This document shows positions 7,111 to 12,614 of a DNA stretch of 13,433 nt, in pieces. Both the position numbers and the translations under genes were made by a program. Each line of letters opens with the position of its first letter. The stretch's first letter is position 1. The DNA comes from Frankiales bacterium (GTDB taxonomy: Bacteria; Actinomycetota; Actinomycetes; Mycobacteriales; SCTD01), in assembly GCA_025966295.1 (NCBI GenBank), contig JAOPVD010000063.1, positions 1 to 13,433 on the forward strand. Reading direction: 5' to 3'. A model generated the notes under the pieces. It saw nothing but the letters and a program-made list of their open reading frames with translations, did not search any database and was not told the origin of the DNA.

Positions 7111-8052
7111 GTGATCCGGCGTCCAGTCACCGCGGTGCTGGGCGTCCTGACCTTCCTGCTGGGGGCGCCGACCGCCTTTCGGCTGCTGGGCGACCACGGC
7201 GTCAACGCCTTCGTGCTGGCGGCCGCGGTCGTGCCCCTGGTCCTGCTGCCGCTGGCCGGGCTGCTGGTGGTGCAGGTGCTGCTGCGCCGCCGGCGCCTGG
7301 CCGCGCTGACCGCGGTGCTGGTGGTGCTCAACGTGGTGTGGCTGGTGCCGCAGTACGTGCCCGCCCGGGTGACCACCGGCTCCCAGCTCACGGTGCTGCA
7401 GGTGAACCTGCGCTTCGGCGGGGGCGACCCGTTCGCGCTCGTGGGGATGGTCCAGCGGCACCGGGTCGACGTGCTGGCGGTGCAGGAGCTCACGCCGGAG
7501 GCGGTGGACGCGCTGCGCGGCGCCGGGCTCGACCGGGAGCTGCCGTTCCGCGAGGTGCTGCCGGGCCGGGGGCCGGACGGTGCGGGGCTGTGGTCGCGGC
7601 ACCCGCTCGACAGCCTGCCGGCCTGGCCCACCCGGTACCCGGCGCCCGGCGCCGTGGTGAAGACCCCGGGCCGGGACGTCGTGGTGCGGGTGGTGCACCC
7701 GGCACCGGCCACCATCGCGGCCGGCGCGGGGCAGTACCGCGCTGACTACGCCACTCTGCGGCGGGCGGTGGAGCGGCTGGACCCGCAGGTCGCCACCGTG
7801 CTCGTCGGGGACTTCAACGCGACCGTCGACAACAGCGAGCTGCGCGACCTGATGGCAGGCCGCTTCCGCGACGCCGCCGAGCTCGCCGGCGACGGCCTGC
7901 AGCGCACCTGGTCGCTCCGGCCCGGCTGGCCGCCGCTGCTGCACCTGGACCACGTGCTCGTCGACCCGCACTTCACGGTCCGCGCAACCATGGTCCTCGA
8001 CCTGCCCGGCAGCGACCACGAGGCCGTGGTCGCCCGGCTCGTGCTCACCTGA
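7111..8052 (+). CDS. Membrane-anchored endonuclease/exonuclease/phosphatase (EEP) family protein
   Basis: 313 residues from GTG 7111. Three hydrophobic helices at about 5-20, 32-58 and 65-82 with an RRRR stretch between the second and third anchor the protein, and the EEP domain follows from about 92 and is predicted to face outside. Catalytic EEP residues are visible: N99 in VNLRFG, E126 in VQELTP, D234 and N236 in GDFNATVD, D280-H281 in LDHVLVD, and D302-H303 in GSDHEAVVA. These bind the metal and phosphodiester in DNase I, sphingomyelinase, inositol phosphatase and exonuclease III relatives. The substrate is not fixed by sequence; membrane-anchored actinobacterial members are usually left as hypothetical hydrolases. 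No clear ribosome binding site precedes the start. The PAP2 gene follows in the same direction 101 bases on. Confidence 0.9.
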   Translation: MIRRPVTAVLGVLTFLLGAPTAFRLLGDHGVNAFVLAAAVVPLVLLPLAGLLVVQVLLRRRRLAALTAVLVVLNVVWLVPQYVPARVTTGSQLTVLQVNLRFGGGDPFALVGMVQRHRVDVLAVQELTPEAVDALRGAGLDRELPFREVLPGRGPDGAGLWSRHPLDSLPAWPTRYPAPGAVVKTPGRDVVVRVVHPAPATIAAGAGQYRADYATLRRAVERLDPQVATVLVGDFNATVDNSELRDLMAGRFRDAAELAGDGLQRTWSLRPGWPPLLHLDHVLVDPHFTVRATMVLDLPGSDHEAVVARLVLT

Positions 8053-8134
8053 CGGGGCGCGCCGGGAGGTTGGTGCCCGCAACCATGTGGTTCCCTGTAG
8101 GACATCTACGCGCCCTGTTCCTGGGCCATCCATC

Positions 8135-8147
8135 GGGGAGGGGAGGG
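8135..8147 (+). promoter_or_regulatory. Strong ribosome binding site that sets the start of the PAP2 gene
   Basis: The purine run GGGGAGGGGAGGG at 8135-8147 contains two GGGAGG/GGGGAGG matches to the anti-Shine-Dalgarno and sits about 6-7 bases before GTG 8154. The same frame is open back to TTG 8070, with GTG 8073 and ATG 8085 as other candidates, but these lack a correctly spaced site, so 8154 is preferred. Confidence 0.7.
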
Positions 8148-8153
8148 CAGGGC

Positions 8154-8918
8154 GTGCACGTGCTCGCGTCGCGGCTGTCCTGGCGTCGTCTCCCGTGGCT
8201 CGGCGAGATCATCTCGATCGGGGTCGGCTACGTCCTCTACAGCCTGATCCGGGTCCTCGCGAACAGCCAGGGTGACGTCGCGCGGCTGCACGCCGAGCAG
8301 GTCATCGCGGTGGAGCGCTGGTTCGGGATCTTCCACGAGATGCCGGTGAACGCCTTTCTCACCCAGCACCACTGGCTCGAGCTGGTCTGCAGCTACTACT
8401 ACGCCACGCTGCACTTCGTCGTCACCCCGCTGCTGCTCGCCTGGCTGTGGCACCGCCGGGCCCGGCTCTACGCCCCGCTGCGGAGCGCGCTGGTCATCGC
8501 GTCCGGCAGCGCCCTGGTGGTCTACGCCGCCTGGCCGCTCGCGCCCCCGCGCTTCACCCTCGACGGGGCCGTCGACACCATCATCGAGCACCCGGTGGTG
8601 TGGGCGTCCGGTCCCAAGGTCGAGGGCTTCTTCAACGACTTCGCGGCGATGCCCAGCCTGCACGTGGCGTGGGCCGTCTGGTGCGCGATGGCGGTGACCG
8701 CAGTGCTCCGCAGCCGCTGGCGGCACCTGGCCTGGCTGTACCCGATCGGCACCACGCTGGTCGTGGTGGCCACCGCCAACCACTTCCTGCTCGACGCCGT
8801 CGGCGGCCTCGTCATCGTGGCGGTGCCGTGGTACCTGTGCGGGCTGCGGATCCGGCGGCATGTGCCGACCGTGTACCGCGTGGAGACGGTGCCGGTCAGC
8901 GAGCCGGTCGCGGCTTGA
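8154..8918 (+). CDS. PAP2 superfamily membrane phosphatase, inositol phosphorylceramide synthase-like
   Basis: 254 residues from GTG 8154. Polytopic membrane protein with hydrophobic segments near 17-35, 78-100, 111-127, 168-185, 192-208 and 214-231. The catalytic signature of the PAP2_3/IPC-synthase-like branch is visible: ERWFGIF around 54, a YYYATLHF helix at 81-88, PLAPPR at 128-133 in place of the phosphatase domain-1 motif, MPSLH at 166-170, and NHFLLDAVGG at 209-218 carrying the catalytic His and Asp. Members of this branch remove or transfer phosphate or phosphoinositol head groups on lipids facing the outer side of the membrane. The exact lipid cannot be told. It follows the EEP gene by 101 bases and its last 23 bases overlap the convergent GMC oxidoreductase gene. 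Confidence 0.9.
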   Translation: MHVLASRLSWRRLPWLGEIISIGVGYVLYSLIRVLANSQGDVARLHAEQVIAVERWFGIFHEMPVNAFLTQHHWLELVCSYYYATLHFVVTPLLLAWLWHRRARLYAPLRSALVIASGSALVVYAAWPLAPPRFTLDGAVDTIIEHPVVWASGPKVEGFFNDFAAMPSLHVAWAVWCAMAVTAVLRSRWRHLAWLYPIGTTLVVVATANHFLLDAVGGLVIVAVPWYLCGLRIRRHVPTVYRVETVPVSEPVAA

Positions 8919-10593
8919 CCGTCAGCGGGAGCAGCCGCAGGGCGCCCGGGGCGGTCGCCGGCACCGCCGGCCGGCCCGGCGCGACCGCAGCCAGCCGCAC
9001 GTAGGGCTGGCCCTGCGCCGGACGCGGGTCGGCGTCGCCGAGGTTGGGCCACAGCGACATCGCCCGCTCCGCCTGGGCGGTGATGGTCAGCGACGGGTTG
9101 ACCCCGAGGTTGGCGCTGATCGCGGCGCCGTCCACGACGTGCAGTGTCGGGTAGCCGTGCACCCGGTGGTAGGCGTCGATGACGCCGGTCTCCGGGGCGT
9201 CGGAGATGACGCAGCCGCCGATGATGTGCGCGGTCATCGGCACGTTGGCGACGTCGCCCAGGGTGCCGCCGGGGAAGCCGCCGATCTCGGCCGCGATCCG
9301 CCGGGTGGCCTCGTGCGCGACCGGGATCCAGGTCGGGTTGGCGGCGCCGTGCCCCGGCCCGCTGGTGAGCTTGCCGCGACGGGTGCGCCGTACCGAGATC
9401 GAGTTGTCGAGGGTCTGCATCACCAGCACGATGATCGTCTTCTCGGACCAGCGCCGGACGCTGAGGCTGCGGGCGAACACGTACGGGTGCCGCAGCGCCT
9501 GCAGCAGGAAGCGCAGCCAGCGCGGCAGCCGGCCGCCGCCGTCCACGAGGATCGTGGACAGCAGCCCCATCGCGTTGGAGCCCTTGCCGTAGCGGACCGG
9601 CTCGACGTGCGTCACCTCGTCCGGGTGGAAGCTCGAGGTGATGGCCACCCCCTGGTCGTACGACGCGGCCGGCACGGTGGTGGTCTGCGCGCCCAGCAGG
9701 GCCTCGGAGTTGGTGCGCGTGACCATCCCGAGGCGGCCCGAGACGTCCGGCAGCACGCCGGTGTCACGCATCTCGTGCAGCAGCTGCTGGGTGCCGAGCG
9801 TGCCGGCGGCGAGCACCACCTGGCCGGCGGTGCGGCGGGTCACCGGGCCGCGCTTGCCGGTGGGCACCGTCTCCACCACCCAGCTGCCGTCGTCCTGCGG
9901 CCGGACCGCGGTCACCGTGGTGAGCGGCTCGACCACGGCGCCGAGCTGCTCGGCGAGGTAGAGGTAGTTGGTGTCGAGCCGGTTCTTGGCCCCGAAGCGG
10001 CAGCCGATCATGCAGTTGCCGCACTCGATGCAGCCGGTGCGGCGCGGGCCGGCGCCGCCGAAGTAGGGGTCCTCGACCTCCTTGCCGGGCTCGCCGAAGA
10101 AGACCCCGACCGGCGTCGGGCGGTAGGTGTGCCCGACGCCCATGTCGGCGGCGACCTTCTGCATGACGACGTCCGACGGCGTGACGGTGGGGTTCTCGAC
10201 CACGCCGAGCATCCGCTGCGCCTGGTCGTAGTGCGGCGCGAGCTCGCTGCTCCAGTCGGTGATGCCGGCCCACTGCGGGTCCTGGAAGAACGCCGGCGGC
10301 GGCGTGTACAGGGTGTTGGCATAGACCAGCGAGCCGCCGCCGACGCCGGCGCCGGACAGGATGACGACATCCTTGAGCCAGGTGATGCGCTGCATGCCGG
10401 TCAGCCCCAGCCGCGGCATCCACAGGAACGCCCGCAGGTCCCAGGAGCTCTTCGGCAGCGTGTCCACGGTGAAGCGCTTGCCGGCCTCGAGCACCGTGAC
10501 CCGGTAGCCCTTCTCGGCCAACCGCAGCGCCGTCACCGAGCCGCCGAAGCCGCTCCCCACAACGATGACATCGGCCGTTGTCTCAGTGCTCAC
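8896..10593 (-). CDS. choD: ChoD-like GMC family FAD oxidoreductase
   Basis: 565 residues from GTG 10593. FAD-dependent GMC oxidoreductase closely resembling mycobacterial ChoD (Rv3409c), a putative cholesterol oxidase, by recall of sequence. FAD loop GSGFGG 13-18 and LEAG 35-38, GAGVGGGSLVYANTLY 81-96, the family segment TGCIECGNCMIGCRFGAKN with C188, C191, C194 and C198, GVAITSSFHP near 315-324, EPVRYGKGSNAMGLL, H456 in TAHIIGG and N499 in LGVNPSLT, the likely catalytic His and Asn of the cholesterol oxidase branch. Length fits the family (about 570-580). No signal peptide is seen. The steroid substrate is an assumption; in mycobacteria ChoD is not the main steroid oxidase. The start has no ribosome binding site but a -10-like box at the right distance for leaderless translation. 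Upstream in-frame sequence to 10884 runs through the intergenic inverted repeat and is not coding. It overlaps the PAP2 gene end by 23 bases. Confidence 0.92.
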   Translation of the reverse strand: MSTETTADVIVVGSGFGGSVTALRLAEKGYRVTVLEAGKRFTVDTLPKSSWDLRAFLWMPRLGLTGMQRITWLKDVVILSGAGVGGGSLVYANTLYTPPPAFFQDPQWAGITDWSSELAPHYDQAQRMLGVVENPTVTPSDVVMQKVAADMGVGHTYRPTPVGVFFGEPGKEVEDPYFGGAGPRRTGCIECGNCMIGCRFGAKNRLDTNYLYLAEQLGAVVEPLTTVTAVRPQDDGSWVVETVPTGKRGPVTRRTAGQVVLAAGTLGTQQLLHEMRDTGVLPDVSGRLGMVTRTNSEALLGAQTTTVPAASYDQGVAITSSFHPDEVTHVEPVRYGKGSNAMGLLSTILVDGGGRLPRWLRFLLQALRHPYVFARSLSVRRWSEKTIIVLVMQTLDNSISVRRTRRGKLTSGPGHGAANPTWIPVAHEATRRIAAEIGGFPGGTLGDVANVPMTAHIIGGCVISDAPETGVIDAYHRVHGYPTLHVVDGAAISANLGVNPSLTITAQAERAMSLWPNLGDADPRPAQGQPYVRLAAVAPGRPAVPATAPGALRLLPLTVKPRPAR

Positions 10594-10599
10594 CGAAGA

Positions 10600-10605
10600 A
10601 GTGTA
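10600..10605 (-). promoter_or_regulatory. Probable -10 element for leaderless expression of choD
   Basis: TACACT on the minus strand is followed by six bases and then the GTG start at 10593, the spacing at which the start codon itself would be the transcript start. No Shine-Dalgarno sequence is present in the same stretch. A convincing -35 is not seen. The long inverted repeat starts 46 bases further upstream. Confidence 0.5.
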
Positions 10606-10651
10606 CGGCGGCCGCCGAGGCGCCGGGTACCCGCGCCACCCCCCAGCCCCC

Positions 10652-10716
10652 GTGATCCACGGAACCGGCGCCCACGTCTGGCCCCCGCCGATGTGGGCGC
10701 TGGTTCCGTGGATCAC
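10652..10716. repeat. Long inverted repeat, 24-base arms, in the choD-acetyltransferase intergenic region
   Basis: Arms at 10652-10675 and 10693-10716 are reverse complements apart from one position (G10667 opposite T10701, a G-U pair in RNA). The outer core is GTGATCCACGGAACC on the left and GGTTCCGTGGATCAC on the right. A 17-base spacer holds a few more possible pairs. Runs of C on the left (10639-10644, 10647-10651) face runs of G on the right (10718-10720, 10724-10728, 10733-10737), extending the symmetry imperfectly. Both neighbours are transcribed away from it, so it is not a shared terminator. It may be a dispersed palindromic (REP or MITE-like) element; no second copy lies in this window. 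Confidence 0.85.
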
Positions 10717-10717
10717 C

Positions 10718-10751
10718 GGGAAAGGGGGCGACGGGGGCGGGAGGGGTTGGG
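10718..10751 (+). other. G-tract cluster with G-quadruplex potential before the acetyltransferase start
   Basis: Six G-runs of 3-5 bases (10718-20, 10724-28, 10733-37, 10739-41, 10743-46, 10749-51) are separated by gaps of 3, 4, 1, 1 and 2 bases. This satisfies the usual G3+N1-7 quadruplex pattern on the strand of the downstream gene. The cluster ends 11 bases before its GTG start, so it would lie in any mRNA leader as well as in DNA. Folding is inferred from pattern only. Confidence 0.6.
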
Positions 10752-10762
10752 AGACTCGGGCG

Positions 10763-11278
10763 GTGATCGAGACCGCCCGCCTGACCCTGCACACCCTCTC
10801 GCCGGCCCTGCTCGCCCTGCTGGTCGCGGGCGATCTCGACGGCGCCCGCGCCACCGACCCGCCGTACGACATCACGGCCGCCACCTTCGCCGACGACGAC
10901 TACGTGCTGCGGCTCCGGCTGGCGCAGCTCACCGCGGACCCGACCGAGCAGCCGTGGCTGTACCGGGTCGCGGTCCTGAAGGGCACCCGGGAGGTGGTCG
11001 GCCGGGCCGGGTTCCACGCGCGGCCGGACGCCGTCGGGATGGTGGAGGTCGGCTACTCGACGGCGCCCGCGCACCGGCGCCAGGGGTACGCGGTGGAGAT
11101 GGCCAGCGCGCTGCTCGGCTGGGCCGGCGAGCGCGGCGCGAGGCAGTGCCTGGCCAGCGTGCGGCCCGACAACGCGGCCTCGCTCGGGACGATCACGAAG
11201 CTCGGTTTCGTGAAGGTGGGCGAGCAGGTGGATGAGATCGACGGGCTCGAGTGGGTGCATTCCCTGACGCTGCGCTGA
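10763..11278 (+). CDS. GNAT family N-acetyltransferase
   Basis: 171 residues from GTG 10763, with GGGAG at 10749-10753 spaced 9 bases away. Acetyl-CoA-dependent acyltransferase of the RimJ/RimL-like branch: opening IETARLTLHTLSP 2-14, VEVGYSTAPAHRRQGYAVEMA at 94-114 where R105-R106-Q107-G108-Y109-A110 is the pyrophosphate-binding motif A, and a final half ASVRPDNAASLGTITKLGFVKVG at 131-153 with the conserved N137 and the LGF strand. The acceptor (protein N-terminus, antibiotic or small molecule) cannot be deduced. The open frame extends to 10565 through the inverted repeat, but that part is low-complexity, has no support and is left out. The tRNA-Ser gene follows 39 bases downstream on the same strand. 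Confidence 0.9.
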   Translation: MIETARLTLHTLSPALLALLVAGDLDGARATDPPYDITAATFADDDYVLRLRLAQLTADPTEQPWLYRVAVLKGTREVVGRAGFHARPDAVGMVEVGYSTAPAHRRQGYAVEMASALLGWAGERGARQCLASVRPDNAASLGTITKLGFVKVGEQVDEIDGLEWVHSLTLR

Positions 11279-11283
11279 GCCGT

Positions 11284-11289
11284 TATGCT
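11284..11289 (+). promoter_or_regulatory. Candidate -10 element for the tRNA-Ser gene
   Basis: TATGCT lies 28 bases before the mature tRNA 5' end, giving a predicted transcript start near 11296 and a short leader to be removed by RNase P. It is one of few AT-rich hexamers in this stretch. The only -35-like sequence, CTGACG at 11264-11269, is too close (14 bases), so the promoter is tentative; the -35 would lie in the end of the acetyltransferase gene. Confidence 0.4.
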
Positions 11290-11317
11290 TTCCGGCCAGC
11301 AGGTCCTCGGACCTCCA

Positions 11318-11410
11318 GGAGGCGTCGCCTAGCCCGGTCTATGGCGCCGCACTGCTAATGCGGTTTGGGTCTCTAGCCCATCGGGAGTTCAAATCTCCCC
11401 GCCTCCGCCA
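11318..11410 (+). tRNA. tRNA-Ser, anticodon GCU
   Basis: Acceptor stem GGAGGCG (11318-11324) pairs with CGCCTCC (11400-11406), followed by G73 and an encoded CCA (11408-11410). The anticodon loop is CT-GCT-AA with GCT at 11354-11356, read as GCU for AGC/AGU serine codons. A long variable arm (about 11363-11385, with GGGTCTCTAGCCC forming its stem) marks a class II tRNA as expected for serine. The T arm has GTTCAAATC. Cove scanning was not possible, but the cloverleaf is complete. Confidence 0.96.
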
Positions 11411-11412
11411 CC

Positions 11413-11440
11413 CGAAGGGCGCCCGCAGGGGCGCTCTTCG
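11413..11440 (+). terminator. Hairpin directly after tRNA-Ser, probable terminator or 3' processing structure
   Basis: CGAAGGGCGCCC (11413-11424) pairs with GGGCGCTCTTCG (11429-11440) through a GCAG loop: a 12-bp stem with one G-U pair, starting three bases after the CCA. There is no strong U-tract (TCGTTCC follows), as is common for actinobacterial terminators. Confidence 0.6.
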
Positions 11441-11483
11441 TCGTTCCGGTCCGCGCCTCCACCGAGTTGTCGGTCGTGCGACC

Positions 11484-11489
11484 TACCGT
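11484..11489 (+). promoter_or_regulatory. Possible -10 element for leaderless sbcD
   Basis: TACCGT is followed by exactly six bases and then ATG 11496, the same geometry as at choD. No ribosome binding site is present between the tRNA hairpin and the start. A TTGTCG at 11467-11472 is too close to be a normal -35. Confidence 0.4.
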
Positions 11490-11495
11490 CGTCCC

Positions 11496-12614
11496 ATGCG
11501 CCTGCTCCACACCTCCGACTGGCACCTGGGCCGGTCGCTGCACCGCGCCGACCTGCGGGACGCGCAGGCCGGGTTCATCGACCACCTGGTCGACACCGTG
11601 CGGGCCGAGCACGTCGACGTGGTGCTGGTCGCCGGCGACGTCTACGACCGGGCGGTGCCGCCGCTGGATGCGGTGCAGCTGTGCGAGGACGCGTTCGTCC
11701 GGATCCGGGCCGCCGGCGCCCGGGTGGTCGTCATCAGCGGCAACCACGACAGCGCCCGCCGGCTGGGCTTCGGGTCGGCGCTGCTGGACCAGAGCGGCGT
11801 CTTCCTGCGCACCGCGGTGGCGGGCTGCGCCGAGCCGATCGTGCTCGACGGCGTGGCCTTGTTCGCGATCCCCTACCTGGAGCCGGAGGCGGTCCGCGGC
11901 GAGCTCGGCGACGCCCGCGGACACGTCGGGGTGCTGACCGAGGCGCTGGCCCGGGTGCGGGCGGTGGCACCGCCGGTGTCGGTGGTGCTGGCGCACGCCT
12001 GGGTGGCCGGCGGGCAGGCCTCGGAGTCCGAGCGCGACCTCACGGTCGGCGGGGTCTCGGCGGTGCCGGTGTCGCTGTTCGACGGCTTCACCTACTCCGC
12101 GCTGGGGCACCTGCACGGCCCGCAGGTGCTGACCGAGTCGTTGCGCTACAGCGGCTCGCCGCTCGCGTACTCCTTCAGCGAGGCCGCGCACACCAAGGGC
12201 TCCTGGCTGCTGACCGTGGCGGACGGCGGCCTGGGGGGCGTCGAGTTCGTCGAGGCGCCGGTGCCGCGCCGGCTGTCGACGCTGCGCGGTGAGCTGTCGA
12301 CGCTGCTGACCGACCCGGCGCTGGCCGCCCAGGAGCAGCACTGGCTGTCGGTGGTGCTCACCGACACCGCCCGGCCCGACGCCGCCATGGACCGGCTGTC
12401 GGCGCGCTTCCCGCATGTGCTGGTGCTGACGCACGAGCCGGCCGGCGTGTCGCGCTCGGAGCAGTCGTACGCCGCCCGGGTGTCCGGCCGCTCCGACCGG
12501 GAGATCGCGGGCGCCTTCGTCGCGCACGTCCGCGGTACGCCGTCCTCGCCGGCCGAGCAGGCGCTGCTCGGGGAGGCCTTCGAGGCCGTCCGGCTGTCCG
12601 GCGCGTCGGCGTGA
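11496..12614 (+). CDS. sbcD: Exonuclease SbcCD subunit D (Mre11-type nuclease)
   Basis: 372 residues from ATG 11496. Metal-dependent nuclease subunit of SbcCD, which opens DNA hairpins and trims blocked double-strand ends together with the ATPase SbcC. All phosphoesterase motifs are present: D8-x-H10 (SDWHLG), GDVYD with D48, GNHD 82-85, H167 in AHAW, and H205-x-H207 in GHLHGPQ, followed by GSPLAYSFSE at 220-229. The C-terminal third (about 255-372) is the capping and SbcC-binding region. Length fits actinobacterial SbcD (about 370-400). The frame is open back to 11358 but that part overlaps the tRNA and hairpin, so the ATG with the MRLLHTSDWHLGR family start is chosen. Its TGA overlaps the sbcC GTG by four bases (GTGA). 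Confidence 0.96.
   Translation: MRLLHTSDWHLGRSLHRADLRDAQAGFIDHLVDTVRAEHVDVVLVAGDVYDRAVPPLDAVQLCEDAFVRIRAAGARVVVISGNHDSARRLGFGSALLDQSGVFLRTAVAGCAEPIVLDGVALFAIPYLEPEAVRGELGDARGHVGVLTEALARVRAVAPPVSVVLAHAWVAGGQASESERDLTVGGVSAVPVSLFDGFTYSALGHLHGPQVLTESLRYSGSPLAYSFSEAAHTKGSWLLTVADGGLGGVEFVEAPVPRRLSTLRGELSTLLTDPALAAQEQHWLSVVLTDTARPDAAMDRLSARFPHVLVLTHEPAGVSRSEQSYAARVSGRSDREIAGAFVAHVRGTPSSPAEQALLGEAFEAVRLSGASA

Noticed and set aside
8070..8153. Upstream starts (TTG 8070, GTG 8073, ATG 8085) for the PAP2 protein
   Set aside because: They lack a properly spaced ribosome binding site and would add a Gly/Pro-rich stretch that includes the strong purine run used by GTG 8154.
10652..10716. Inverted repeat read as a bidirectional transcription terminator
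   Set aside because: The flanking genes are transcribed away from it on both sides, so no transcript of either ends here.
10594..10884. N-terminal extension of the ChoD-like protein up to 10884
   Set aside because: The extension would run through the palindrome and G-tracts and the divergent gene start; the GSGFGG FAD motif is near residue 13 when starting at GTG 10593, as usual for the family.
11318..11410. tRNA-Ser as an integration (attachment) site of a mobile element
   Set aside because: No second copy of the tRNA 3' end, no integrase and no composition change are seen; ordinary sbcD follows.
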